DNA of 64,000 nt from JADKCL01 sp031424495 (GCA_031424495.1 JANPHP010000478.1:1-64000); one strand, 5' to 3'. Shown: positions 52,793 through 62,089, numbered from the stretch's first letter. Translations and numbers: made by a program. The notes: generated by a model from the sequence alone, not told the origin.

Positions 52793-52872
52793 CAAGACTC
52801 GATATGTCATTATTTTGCCGCAATATTCTAAACTTCCGAATTGCTAATTAAAATTATTTTTTACTTTCGATA

Positions 52873-52904
52873 TTTGCACACATCCTTAGAATTCTCTATT
52901 TTTG
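52873..52904 (+). promoter_or_regulatory. Promoter of the DUF1016 nuclease gene
   Basis: TTTG (52873-52876) and TATTTTTG (52897-52904), separated by 20 bases, match the Bacteroidota -33/-7 consensus. The -7 box ends 26 bases before the ATG. Confidence 0.65.
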
Positions 52905-52930
52905 CCCAGTACATTTGCAATTGATTAGCG

Positions 52931-53992
52931 ATGATGTTGGACGAGGGGTTTGTTTCGCAAGTGAGGGGTATTATTCTTGAAAGCCGCGATGCTGCTTTCA
53001 GGTCTGTGGATTTTCAGAGGGTTCTCATGTATTGGAGGATCGGCGAGAAAATCGTACTTGAAGATCAACAAGGAAAGTGGAGAGCTGTGTATGGGGACAA
53101 GCTCATTCCGACTTTGGCTAAGGCGCTCGAGCCCGAGTTTGGATCGGGTTTTTCGCCACGGCAATTGGAAAGAACACGGCAGTTTTACCGAATCTTTCCC
53201 AGCATCGGTGGGCTTAAGTCGGAATTCAGCTGGACGCATTATCGGCTACTGCTCTCCATTGAGAATGATTCCAAGCGTGAATTTTATCAGGCTGAGGCCT
53301 CTAAAAACTTCTGGAATTCGCGTGAACTTGAGCGTCAAATCAATAGTCAACTATTTGAGCGCCTGCTACTGAGCAATGAGCCAGCAAATCTGCTCGCAAT
53401 TGCTAAAGGCGATCGACAACCCCAAAATCCTAAGGAAATCATCAAGGACCCGATGGTACTTGAATTTCTGGGCTTGCGTCAGCAATCAGAGTGGTATGAA
53501 AAGGACTTGGAGTCCGCGATCATCAACCATTTACAGGAGTTTCTGTTGGAGCTGGGAAATGGGTTCGCTTATATCGCGCGTCAAAAAAGGATACACCTCA
53601 ATGGCGACGATTTCTTCATCGACTTGGTGCTATACAACCGTATCCTATTGTGCTTTGTGATCTTGGAGATCAAAACCAAGAAATTGGAGCATAGCGACCT
53701 AGGACAGCTTCAGATGTATGTGAATTACTATGATCGCAACGAGCGCCTCCCCCACGAAAATCCAACAATCGGAATACTGCTGTGCACCGACAAAAACGAT
53801 GCTGTGGTGAAATACAGTCTCCCTGAGAATCAAACGGCTATCCTTGCATCCAAATATGAATTGGTCATCCCCAATGAAAGTCAACTTTTGGCCGAGCTTC
53901 AAAAGGAAATCCAGAAAATCGACCTCATCGACAAGTGTCATGAGGGTGAAAAAACGATCACTGGTCGTCGCCGCAAAGGAAAAAAAGCATAA
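52931..53992 (+). CDS. DUF1016 (YhcG-type) PD-(D/E)XK nuclease
   Basis: 353 residues. N-terminal helical domain (about 8-165) with VLMYWRIGEKI, YGDKLIPTLAKALEPEFGSGFSPRQLERTRQFY and LSWTHYRLLLS-like stretches typical of DUF1016_N; C-terminal nuclease domain (about 180-330) with the catalytic set Asp231 (FFIDLVLYN) and Glu246/Lys248 (EIKTKK). Family members often lie near restriction-modification genes or defence islands; the reaction is not established. The C-terminal tail is very basic (TGRRRKGKKA). The gene is alone after folD and has its own promoter. Confidence 0.93.
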   Translation: MMLDEGFVSQVRGIILESRDAAFRSVDFQRVLMYWRIGEKIVLEDQQGKWRAVYGDKLIPTLAKALEPEFGSGFSPRQLERTRQFYRIFPSIGGLKSEFSWTHYRLLLSIENDSKREFYQAEASKNFWNSRELERQINSQLFERLLLSNEPANLLAIAKGDRQPQNPKEIIKDPMVLEFLGLRQQSEWYEKDLESAIINHLQEFLLELGNGFAYIARQKRIHLNGDDFFIDLVLYNRILLCFVILEIKTKKLEHSDLGQLQMYVNYYDRNERLPHENPTIGILLCTDKNDAVVKYSLPENQTAILASKYELVIPNESQLLAELQKEIQKIDLIDKCHEGEKTITGRRRKGKKA

Positions 53993-54000
53993 TTTGCCGC

Positions 54001-54420
54001 ATGCCTAATACCTCTATCCTACTGCACACTATTTTTCGTTCCAATGAGCAATTTCATGTGCGGTGGATCAATGGAGAACGCAAAGAGGAGCCCTATTTCC
54101 TTTACTATGTTTTTCGCAAGGACGGCATTTGGATCAGCAAGACTAGCGACGATGCAAGGCTTACTGAGGATGAATTTTACGACGACATCGATCAGGCGTG
54201 GATCACCGAAGATCCTGACCATGATGAACCTATGAACGAGGAACGCGAACTTTTGTACCAATCAGGCACCTACGAGATTTCCAATGATACCGTCTTCCTC
54301 AGCTGGAAAAACAGTCATTTGGAGGAGAAAAAGCGGACTTGGTATTTTAGGATTAGGGAACCTGAGTTTTTAGAAACGGATTTTGAGGAAGTCGGACTAC
54401 GACCGATCCCAAAACGTTGA
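54001..54420 (+). CDS. Acidic protein of unknown function
   Basis: 139 residues, acidic, no signal peptide. A beta-rich start (FHVRWINGERKEEPYFLYYVFRKDGIW) is followed by an Asp/Glu-rich middle and a C-terminal strand set. No family recognised. It starts 8 bases after the DUF1016 stop on the same strand, so it may be co-transcribed and is worth noting as a possible partner. Nothing proves the link. Confidence 0.7.
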   Translation: MPNTSILLHTIFRSNEQFHVRWINGERKEEPYFLYYVFRKDGIWISKTSDDARLTEDEFYDDIDQAWITEDPDHDEPMNEERELLYQSGTYEISNDTVFLSWKNSHLEEKKRTWYFRIREPEFLETDFEEVGLRPIPKR

Positions 54421-54819
54421 GGATGCAGTCGCGTCCATGGGACGAATGCATAAACTGAAATCGCAAACTAATTTTTCAATCGGCAAGGCGAGAGCATCTT
54501 AGTGATCGCTTCTCGCTGATCAGCAATCCCACCCGGTGTAAAGCAATATCGATCAGTTGGGTCTGCAGGAGCAAAAACATCCAAATTGCAACCCGCAGGC
54601 ACTTGACGCATCGCGTTTTTTGAGCGAATGTATATTTTTATATACAGTAACGTTCCACTTTATGGATGGCCAAAAGTATAACCGCAAAAACACAACAAGG
54701 GCGGCATGCTGCCTAAATCGTTTAACCAGAATCCTAGAATTTGCCTTGTCGCAGGTCAGCGATTTGGCCCTGCGATTGCATGGAACCCAATAGGATTTTA
54801 CCTAAAACTTTGAAAGACT
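54421..54819. other. Gap without a gene
   Basis: About 400 bases. The one structured feature is the TGTATAT-N4-ATATACA inverted repeat at 54629-54646. No tRNA or open frame stands out. Confidence 0.6.
54629..54646. promoter_or_regulatory. Possible operator TGTATAT-N4-ATATACA
   Basis: Perfect 7-bp inverted arms (54629-54635 and 54640-54646) with a T4 spacer in an AT-rich patch about 175 bases upstream of the small basic protein. It resembles an operator for a dimeric repressor, but no regulator is adjacent. Confidence 0.3.
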
Positions 54820-55209
54820 ATGAAACTTCGGAATTTATTCATTGCACTGTTCATCCTGATGGCCGCCACCACGCTGTCTGCGCAGACGATGACAGCTACC
54901 GCTTTGGCAAGCAAAGCCCGTGCAGCCCGAAGTGTTGCCAATGACCTGCGTCACAAAAAAATACAGCGTGCCGCCTCCACCGTCCTCAAGGACAAAGACG
55001 TGCAAGCGCGCACCCATTTGGATGCCGCCACGCAACAAAAACTTACCGACACCAATTTTAAGAGTGCGCTGAGCAAGGCCAAGGCGGATGCCAGAAAAGA
55101 CCCAGTCACTTTTGGTGAGAAGGCCGCCAAAGAAGTCCGCAAATACAAAAAGACGCCTCGCGGCTGGTTTCATCGCAAAGCCAAAAAGCGCGCAATGGTC
55201 AAGAAATAA
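54820..55209 (+). CDS. Small basic secreted protein, unknown function
   Basis: 129 residues. Signal peptide about 1-21 (TLSAQ). The mature part is very rich in Lys, Arg and Ala with helical character (ATALASKARAARSVANDL, FKSALSKAKADARKD) and a basic end (GWFHRKAKKRAMVKK). I do not recognise it; such proteins may bind DNA or the envelope. A clear terminator follows. Confidence 0.7.
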   Translation: MKLRNLFIALFILMAATTLSAQTMTATALASKARAARSVANDLRHKKIQRAASTVLKDKDVQARTHLDAATQQKLTDTNFKSALSKAKADARKDPVTFGEKAAKEVRKYKKTPRGWFHRKAKKRAMVKK

Positions 55210-55234
55210 GCTGGTTTGCTTGCATTAATAGGTT

Positions 55235-55264
55235 AAAATAGCCGTCTCAACCGACGGCTATTTT
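55235..55264 (+). terminator. Intrinsic terminator
   Basis: 12-bp perfect stem AAAATAGCCGTC / GACGGCTATTTT with a 6-base loop, after the small basic protein gene. Confidence 0.85.
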
Positions 55265-55353
55265 GCTTTGGTCGTGGAATCCTTGAAATTTGACGAGGGA
55301 CAAAAGACGATCTTGCAGCACCCAAAATCGCAAGGCTTACCCGAGAATGATCC

Positions 55354-55878
55354 ATGGAAATTGTGACCACACGCCTTCGGCTCCGGCCCTTTCGGGTAGC
55401 TGATTTGGAGCAGGTACTCGCCTTTCAAGGCGATGCCGAGGCTTTGATCTATGAACCTTGGGGGCCCAATTCAGTGGCAGATGTTCGCGCAATGCTAGAA
55501 CGTTCAGCCTCAAAAATGGGCGCTGCATTTCCTTGGAAATTGGAGATGGCGATCGAGCACCTTGCGAGTAGCCATGTGATTGGGAGCTGCAGATTGGAAC
55601 TTCCCGCAACTGCAAAAGGGGGCTGGGCGACCATTGGTTATGTAGTACAGCGTGCCTTTTGGGGGCAGGGATATGCCACAGAGGCCACGATGGCCCTCAT
55701 GGCCCATGCCCAAATGCAACCGGGCATCATCGGGGTGCGTGCCATCTCAGACAGCCACAACCTTGCCTCCCAGCGTGTTTTGGAAAAATGCGGCCTTGAA
55801 TGCGTAGGCATGGTCGCCGAGACCGAAGAAGTCAAAGGCAGATTCAGGGATATGCTCAAATATGAATTGAAATTCTAG
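55354..55878 (+). CDS. GNAT acetyltransferase (RimJ-like)
   Basis: 174 residues. Acetyl-CoA fold with TTRLRLRPFRVADLEQV at the start, IGYVVQRAFWGQGYATEA (pyrophosphate-binding loop) and NLASQRVLEKCGLECVG at the end. Similar to enzymes acetylating ribosomal proteins or small amines; the substrate is unknown. It is convergent with the DUF1295 gene. Confidence 0.93.
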   Translation: MEIVTTRLRLRPFRVADLEQVLAFQGDAEALIYEPWGPNSVADVRAMLERSASKMGAAFPWKLEMAIEHLASSHVIGSCRLELPATAKGGWATIGYVVQRAFWGQGYATEATMALMAHAQMQPGIIGVRAISDSHNLASQRVLEKCGLECVGMVAETEEVKGRFRDMLKYELKF

Positions 55879-55882
55879 ATGC

Positions 55883-56839
55883 TTACCCAGCCGCACGCGA
55901 GAGCTCATCTACATTCGCGCCTCCAAGACTCTTGGGCAAAAACCGACCGACGCGCTTTTTGTATTCCGCGTAGGCGGGATATTTTTTAAGTGAGATGCCC
56001 TCGCTGAAGTCTGAACTGCCTTGAAACAGCAGCAAAAGCAAGATACTCCCTGCCACCGACCAGTTAAACCAACGGCCAGTAGCTGCGACGCTGAAGAGGT
56101 AAAAACAGACCCAAATGGCCTGTTCAGCGGTATAGTTGGGGTGGCGCATGTACCTCCAGAGACCTGTCGTCGTGAAACCAAGCTTGTAAATGCCCGAGAG
56201 CGCTTCACCAGCTGCCTTGCGGCGATGCTTTTCATTCTGGTAGTTCCATTGTTGCTGATCGGCAACGGTTTCCATAGCCACAAGGCCCACAAATATCAAT
56301 GCCAATACATAATCAGCCCAGTATAGCTGATGCTCGGCACCGTCTAGGGCGACGAGTATCGGTAGGGTAAATAGCAAAATCAACCCATTCTGATACAAGG
56401 AAATGAAAAACAGGTTGAAGAAAAACCAACGCACCCTGTTCTGTAGCAGGGGCATCTGCCGCAAGACCTCCCACCGATAGTCCTCCTCGCCGGTCCAAAA
56501 TTTCCATGAATACGCCCCACGACGCGAAAAATTGTAGGTGAGTCGTGCACCCCAGATCGTGACCAAGGCGGCCATCAAGATCGCGCGCTCCCCAAATCCG
56601 CTGGCGTAGGCGATGTACCAAACATATACAATCGGAACGATGCTCCAAATCTTGTCGACTTGGCTGCAATTGCCGGTGATCTCTGCCAGTGCAAAACAGC
56701 CCAAGGCAACACCGATGTAAATGAAAAAGCAATCCCGTAGGATCGCGAAATGCTGATCGCTCAGCGGTGTATCAAAATAAATCGTTGCCAGTGGCACTGC
56801 CACGACGGCTACGATGAGGAGGATAATGGTCTTCAGCAT
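55883..56839 (-). CDS. DUF1295 integral membrane protein (steroid 5-alpha-reductase-like)
   Basis: 318 residues with about 8 membrane helices. The C-terminal signature GLWRYMRHPNYTAEQAIWVCFY and the LFQGSSDFSEGISLKKYPAYAEYKKRVGRFLP end match DUF1295, related to isoprenylcysteine methyltransferase/steroid reductase folds. The reaction is unknown; NADPH-dependent reduction or methyl transfer is assumed from the fold. The ATG at MLKTIILL was chosen because it starts the first helix. It is the last gene of the ABC transporter transcript if that reads through. Confidence 0.9.
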   Translation of the reverse strand: MLKTIILLIVAVVAVPLATIYFDTPLSDQHFAILRDCFFIYIGVALGCFALAEITGNCSQVDKIWSIVPIVYVWYIAYASGFGERAILMAALVTIWGARLTYNFSRRGAYSWKFWTGEEDYRWEVLRQMPLLQNRVRWFFFNLFFISLYQNGLILLFTLPILVALDGAEHQLYWADYVLALIFVGLVAMETVADQQQWNYQNEKHRRKAAGEALSGIYKLGFTTTGLWRYMRHPNYTAEQAIWVCFYLFSVAATGRWFNWSVAGSILLLLLFQGSSDFSEGISLKKYPAYAEYKKRVGRFLPKSLGGANVDELSRAAG

Positions 56840-56900
56840 TGCTTTCAAGCTACTTTGGACCGGAAAAATAAGGGATTGACTTGAAATCAACCCATCTTTT

Positions 56901-57203
56901 TCACAGCCCTAGCTCCTTGCGCCGATTCACAATCAAATCTGCGACGTCTAATTTCTTGCCTTTCAATGCATCAGTCACTTCCAACAGCAGGTACTTCTTC
57001 TTTTTCACGAAGAAATAAACTTTTTGACCAACTGCGAGATCCACTCCACTGTCTGACATTGGGCTCAAATTGGGGTTCATAACACCGGGTATGCTCAGCG
57101 GAATTGAGAGCAAACTGCTGTTGTGCAATGTGAAGGGTACCGCAAATAGGCTTCCAACGATCATCAACATCGCCAAAACGGAAATGACTATTCTCTTTTG
57201 CAT
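56901..57203 (-). CDS. Small exported protein, unknown function
   Basis: 100 residues. Signal peptide or single N-terminal helix (MQKRIVISVLAMLMIVGSLFAVP) followed by a beta-rich region with VGQKVYFFVKKKKYLLLEV and a charged end. No family known. It lies between the ABC permease and the DUF1295 gene on the same strand, with gaps of about 60 bases on each side. Confidence 0.65.
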   Translation of the reverse strand: MQKRIVISVLAMLMIVGSLFAVPFTLHNSSLLSIPLSIPGVMNPNLSPMSDSGVDLAVGQKVYFFVKKKKYLLLEVTDALKGKKLDVADLIVNRRKELGL

Positions 57204-57269
57204 CGCTTTATGAATTTTTGAAGTGAACTGGCCAGCATGCAATTTGTTTCAAATGGCAGATCCTCGGCT

Positions 57270-57989
57270 TCAAGTCTCCATTCGGCTGAAAATCAGGGCT
57301 GATACCCCCACCAGAACAACAGATAATACAACGGTGAGCAGCATCGTAATCGTGTAAACCCAATCGTTGCTGATGAATGCCGCCAACATCGGGATCAAGG
57401 TCACATTTTGCCCAGCAAACCATACCACCAAGACGGCTGTGAGCACATTTGGAGACAGTATCCCGATGAGGATACCCACCGCTGCAGAGATCATTACCAC
57501 GCCTACCCCTGAAATAAATTTCTCCACGATGGTCTCGCGCATGAGCGGGCTGATCTCAATGCCACGTGCAAGATCGATGACGACCCCTGCCCACATCGAA
57601 ATCGCCAAAGCAATCGTCACACAGAATGTCACGGCAAAAAACTTGGCCCACATGAAGCTACTGCGGTGCACAGGGCGAATCAAGAAGAGGTCATAAACCT
57701 TTTTGGTCCGTTCATTGACGATCTCGACAGCCACCAAAGTAGCGGCGAGCATCCCACCCAGGCTGGAAAGTATCAGGGAAATGAATGAGGAAGCTGGGAG
57801 CCGCACCGAGAATTGGGCCATCGCAGGGTTGGTCGGCATCTCATCGGGCAGCATGAAATACAAGGCAATCCCGACGATGGGCATACCCACCCACATGCCG
57901 ACCATAACAGCAGATTTTGCAAAGCCATTGAGCTCGTCTACAAACAATAGCCAGGTCTTGCTGCGCAAGCCAATAGTTTGATTTCTCAT
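57270..57989 (-). CDS. ABC-2 type transporter permease
   Basis: 239 residues, about six membrane helices. ABC-2 permease layout with a long N-terminal stretch, then EIVNERTKKVYDLFLIRPVHRSSFMWAKF before the helical bundle. It probably exports or flips a substrate together with the ATPase, whose stop it overlaps by 4 bases (ATGA). The substrate is unknown. Confidence 0.88.
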   Translation of the reverse strand: MRNQTIGLRSKTWLLFVDELNGFAKSAVMVGMWVGMPIVGIALYFMLPDEMPTNPAMAQFSVRLPASSFISLILSSLGGMLAATLVAVEIVNERTKKVYDLFLIRPVHRSSFMWAKFFAVTFCVTIALAISMWAGVVIDLARGIEISPLMRETIVEKFISGVGVVMISAAVGILIGILSPNVLTAVLVVWFAGQNVTLIPMLAAFISNDWVYTITMLLTVVLSVVLVGVSALIFSRMET

Positions 57990-58948
57990 TTGGTGAAGGA
58001 CGGTAGAATGGGATTGGAAGTAAAACGTTTGTAAAGTTCATCTAAGCTAGGCTCGACCTCGCCGATGCGACGGATCGTGGCACCGTGTTGCAAAGATCCC
58101 CAAATGACGGCCTGCACGAGGCTATCCACGTCGGCTGTCGCCTCCAGCTCCAAAGACCAAACTTGCCCTTCCTTCGCCAATACCTGCTTGACTGCTGGAA
58201 GCTCGGTCATAAATGCAAAATCGATCGGCAAGGTGCTGTAAGCGACCTGTATTTCTTTGGCAACCCCAAAATGGGCTTGCAGTTCCTGCATATTGCCTGT
58301 TTTCAGGATGCGGCCCTTTTGAATAATGCCCATGCGGTCTGCGACGTCTTGCACGTCGCCCAGGATATGGCTTGAAAAAATCACGGTCGTCCCCGCCGCC
58401 TTCAGCTCCAAAATCTGCTCCTTGAGCCTGATGCGGCTCTCAGGATCCAATCCCGACAAAGGCTCATCCAGCACCAATAACCGAGGCTGATGCAGTAGAG
58501 CCTGCACAAAACCTACCTTTTGTTTCATGCCTCCACTCAGCTGTCTGATCTTCTTGTGGCGCACATCGCCGAGTTCAAATCGCCCCAAAAGCGCGGGAAT
58601 GCGGGCTTTCAGATCGCTCACGCTCACATCACTCAGGCGCCCGAGGGTCATGAGCGCATGGTCGACCGTGCGCCAAGGTTGAAATTCGGGATACTGCGGC
58701 AAGTAGCCCACCATTTTGTGGAGGCGATGCCGGTCGAGTGGTAAGCGCAAATCGCCGACTTGGATCGAACCTGTAAAATCAAGCAACAAGCCCACCAACA
58801 ACTTGAGCGTCGTGGTCTTCCCTGCGCCATTGGGCCCGATATAGCCAAAGATTTCGCCTTCATTCAGGGTAAAGGAGACATCCTCCAAAGCCTGAAACGA
58901 CTTGTAGCGCTTGGCTACGTGATCAAATTCTACCAATGGTTTCGACAT
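57986..58948 (-). CDS. ABC transporter ATP-binding protein
   Basis: 320 residues. Walker A GPNGAGKTTT (38-47), Q-loop at GYLPQYPEF, signature LSGGMKQK (137-144), Walker B LLVLDEPLSGLDPE with Asp161-Glu162, plus a C-terminal extension of about 80 residues (DUF4162-like). Type of export ABC systems. It starts the ABC-permease-small protein-DUF1295 string. The ATG before SKPLVEF was used since upstream in-frame residues are not family-like. A TACTTTTG box lies 19 bases before it. Confidence 0.94.
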   Translation of the reverse strand: MSKPLVEFDHVAKRYKSFQALEDVSFTLNEGEIFGYIGPNGAGKTTTLKLLVGLLLDFTGSIQVGDLRLPLDRHRLHKMVGYLPQYPEFQPWRTVDHALMTLGRLSDVSVSDLKARIPALLGRFELGDVRHKKIRQLSGGMKQKVGFVQALLHQPRLLVLDEPLSGLDPESRIRLKEQILELKAAGTTVIFSSHILGDVQDVADRMGIIQKGRILKTGNMQELQAHFGVAKEIQVAYSTLPIDFAFMTELPAVKQVLAKEGQVWSLELEATADVDSLVQAVIWGSLQHGATIRRIGEVEPSLDELYKRFTSNPILPSFTK

Positions 58949-58967
58949 AGTGCTATTGGGTGCGCAG

Positions 58968-58975
58968 CAAAAGTA
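58968..58975 (-). promoter_or_regulatory. -7 box (TACTTTTG) upstream of the ABC genes
   Basis: Exact TAnnTTTG on the minus strand, 19 bases before the ATP-binding protein start. The -33 is not clear. Confidence 0.35.
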
Positions 58976-59296
58976 AAGCATTTTTGAATCAATGGATCGG
59001 TCTTTCACATCCTAAAACCTGCATTCTGCCTCGTTTTGACTTCATTTAACCCGCTTTCAAGACTTGCCTGCCAGCAATTGCCTGCTCGCCTTGCAAAACA
59101 ATCCCCGTGATTTGCGTTGGCCTGATTCTCCTTTCCAGCCTTATCTTGCATTCGTGAATCCCAATGGCGAAATACACTGGCTAACCGCTCGAATTTATTG
59201 CGAGCGACAGCAAATGGTGGTGCCTCGTGGGATCATATTCAACAGCTTTTCAAGCTTGAAATTGCAGGTATGCGGTTCCAAAACCCGGTGCAATCC

Positions 59297-61534
59297 ATGA
59301 AAAGCAGATCAATCATCCCCTTGTTCGCCGTTCTCGCCATCGCTGTGCTGTGGCTGTGCATTGGGTACGGGAATGCTTTGCTGCATCCCAACGACCAAAT
59401 ATTGCATACTTCCATCGATGGCTACAAAAACTACTACACGCCGCTCTACCACATCTACCATGACACGAGTTATACCTGGTTTGGGGGAATGAATTACCCA
59501 GACGGTGAGCACATTGTCTATACCGATGCGCAACCCTTGATATCCAACGCGCTGCGATGGATCCACCTGAATGTCGTCGATCTAGGGAATGCCGCACCGG
59601 GTATCTTGGTGCTGATCTTGCTCTTAGGGATTCTACCGGCTGTCGCCTGTATGTATGGTATACATCGCGAACTAGGCCTGCCGACATGGTGGGCGGCAGG
59701 AGCGGCCTTGCTCATTGTGTTGCTCTCGCCGCAATGGGCACGCCTGAGCGGGCACTACGCCCTAGCCCACATCTGGGCGATCCCATTGGTTTTGTGGCTT
59801 ACGTTGCGATGGCTGCGCGTGCCAAACTGGCCCCGAGCGGGACTCATTGCCATTGCCATCTTTTTGGAGGCTTGGATTCATCCCTATCTGCTGATGGCAA
59901 GCTTTATTTTGGTGGGAGGATTGTGCTTGGGGCGAATCACATTGTATTTCCATCGGGCGAATCCAGCGTTTTTGATGCAAGCTGCGCTCGCTCTTGTGCT
60001 ACCGATCCTGGTCTTCATGCTCATCATGCGGGTCACAGACCCTGTCGCGCATCGCCCACAGCACCCCAATGGCATGGCCGCAAACCGCGCCCATATCGGC
60101 CAATTGATTGCTCCTCATTCCATTCCAGCCCTCAAATCCGTTGCCAATATCATTCCCGTACCCAAGGAACTCACCAACGAAGGCAATGCCTATTTGGGGT
60201 TGGTTTCCGTGATCGGTTTGGGTGCAATTGCTATGGGCTGGGGGCGACGCAGCCTACGGCAGTGGCGCTCAGCCCGCAAAAAAGCTTGGCTCGGTTATGC
60301 ACGCCCCTTCGCCAACCCACTTGCGAACGCTATGGCATGGGCCTCAGGCATCGCCTTAGTGATCGCAACGGGATTCCCAGCGGGCAAGCACCTCGAGCAA
60401 TGGGCAGAATGGCTGCCTTTCCTCACGCAATTCCGTAGCTCGGGACGTTTCGCCTGGATTTGCTACTACATCCTGACCGTGCTTGTGGCCCATTCACTTT
60501 GGCGTTGGGTGTCACTGCTGCAACGACGCGGTCGCAAGCTTTTGCCGAAGGTTGTGGTCGCTGCAGCTTGCGCCATCACGCTTGCAGAGTGCATCTTGCT
60601 GCAAGCGCCCGTATCGAATGGCATCGTCACGATCGCCCAAAACCCCTCCAACGCACAACTTCGCTGGGCCGGGACTCCCAGCGGATGGCAAGCTGCCATT
60701 GATCCAAAAGATTACAGCGCCCTGCTCGTCCTGCCCTATTTTCACATCGGATCCGAAAATTTTGATATCCTCAGTGACATCAGCCCCCTGCCCGCGATGT
60801 CTGCAAGCTTGCATACGGGCCTGCCGCTCTTGAACGTGAACTTGAGTCGCACCTCACTCTACCAAACGTGGGATCGCCTTGCGCTCTTGAGCCCACCCGA
60901 TCCCGAATCGTCACTCGCAAAACGCCTCAGTACCACTTGCAAGCCGATTTTGATTGCATTGCTTGCACCTTCCGACCGAATGAATGGGCAAGCCTTGCTT
61001 GATCAGGCTGACTCGCTCGGCATATTCCAAGGCGTGACTTTGCTCAGCCTACCTCCAAGTAATCTACTGAAAATCAAGGCTCCTATGCAATTCCCCAAAG
61101 CGAACAGCATCCTGCCTGATTCACACCAAACGCAGGCGATGGAGTGGCATTTTGAAGATGAACCCACGGAAATTTCGCATGGTGGACGCGGTGCTTTGAA
61201 AATAGATCCTCGCAAGCAGCACATCTTGTATGAGGGAAAGTTGCCGGGACCTCCTGATGCCTCATTTCAGATCACGATGTGGGTGCGATTGAAGCAAGAT
61301 GGCGCAGCCATCACAGGTTGGGGACGGTTTGAAAACACGCCACAGGGCAATCCGATCACCTACCTCATCAGCGGCATGAAAGACCATATCGTGCGTGTAG
61401 ATGGCGAATGGGCACTTCTGGAATCAATTTTCATCCGCCAATCACCCTCAAACATTTTTAAGATGGTGGTACGCGACGCCAAGCCGTCTTGCAAACAAAT
61501 GTGGATCGATGACTTGATCATCAAACCGCTCTAG
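59297..61534 (+). CDS. Large polytopic membrane protein, GT-C-like
   Basis: 745 residues. About 11 hydrophobic helices in the first 480 residues, then a periplasmic domain (about 490-745) with a beta-sandwich end (FQITMWVRLKQDGAAITGWGRF). After the first helix the loop DGYKNYYTPLYHIYHD carries an Asp as in the first loop of GT-C glycosyltransferases, and the HYALAHIWAIPLVLW stretch fits that class. So it may be a glycosyltransferase of unknown acceptor; the GT-C assignment is inference. The ATG at MKSRSII was chosen to place the first helix near the start. Confidence 0.7.
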   Translation: MKSRSIIPLFAVLAIAVLWLCIGYGNALLHPNDQILHTSIDGYKNYYTPLYHIYHDTSYTWFGGMNYPDGEHIVYTDAQPLISNALRWIHLNVVDLGNAAPGILVLILLLGILPAVACMYGIHRELGLPTWWAAGAALLIVLLSPQWARLSGHYALAHIWAIPLVLWLTLRWLRVPNWPRAGLIAIAIFLEAWIHPYLLMASFILVGGLCLGRITLYFHRANPAFLMQAALALVLPILVFMLIMRVTDPVAHRPQHPNGMAANRAHIGQLIAPHSIPALKSVANIIPVPKELTNEGNAYLGLVSVIGLGAIAMGWGRRSLRQWRSARKKAWLGYARPFANPLANAMAWASGIALVIATGFPAGKHLEQWAEWLPFLTQFRSSGRFAWICYYILTVLVAHSLWRWVSLLQRRGRKLLPKVVVAAACAITLAECILLQAPVSNGIVTIAQNPSNAQLRWAGTPSGWQAAIDPKDYSALLVLPYFHIGSENFDILSDISPLPAMSASLHTGLPLLNVNLSRTSLYQTWDRLALLSPPDPESSLAKRLSTTCKPILIALLAPSDRMNGQALLDQADSLGIFQGVTLLSLPPSNLLKIKAPMQFPKANSILPDSHQTQAMEWHFEDEPTEISHGGRGALKIDPRKQHILYEGKLPGPPDASFQITMWVRLKQDGAAITGWGRFENTPQGNPITYLISGMKDHIVRVDGEWALLESIFIRQSPSNIFKMVVRDAKPSCKQMWIDDLIIKPL

Positions 61535-61667
61535 TGTTGCGACACACCTAAATTTTCCGAATTTGACCAAGGGTTACCCTCGCATTGTCAACCCAATTTT
61601 TCGCATCAAATGGTCGTCTCAATTTCATTGACAGGGTTGATTTTGCATTGCAGGTATGCTTTTGGAT

Positions 61668-61872
61668 AAGCCCGAAGGGCTTCGACGTGGATAGCCGTGG
61701 GTAAAACCCACGGTTAGAAACGTCATAGAAACACCAACCCCGATAGGGGTTGAACTTGATTCGAGAATTACCATACTGTATTCAAATTCAACCCTTTCAG
61801 GGTTTATCATCCATAAACGCCTCTTACCCCCGGTTGTACCGGGGGCTATCCAAGTTGAAGTCCTTCGGACTT
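61668..61872. repeat. Inverted pair of hairpin-rich repeats, six hairpins
   Basis: Six exact small hairpins in a row: 61668-61682, 61695-61713, 61735-61752, 61790-61804, 61827-61845 and 61858-61872. The left three read the same as the right three on the opposite strand, with the shared strings TGGATAGCC and GGGTTGAA. So two copies of about 85-90 bp are inverted around about 61770. Each half has AAGnCC-GAA-GGnCTT, a GG-rich hairpin and a CCC/GGG hairpin. It is a REP-like or palindromic intergenic element; no transposase is in the window. Confidence 0.85.
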
Positions 61873-62089
61873 GAAAATGTGAATTTTCGAATCCCATTCA
61901 TGCCTGGTGAAAAGAATAGTCGTCATTTGAAGAATACGGGGCCGGACACAGATTTTGCATTCAGAAAATTTAGTGCTGTCGCATCACTAGAAGACCGCTA
62001 CGATGGTTTTGCATCCGCTCAATATGGCCTTGGTCGCAAGCACGCTTGCTTCAAATCGCGTGAAAAGCAGGGTTTAGCGGAAGATTTGC

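Noticed and set aside
54421..54819. Possible tRNA or small RNA in the long gap
   Set aside because: No cloverleaf or GGTTCGA-type T-loop is seen by eye; an RNA search program would be needed.
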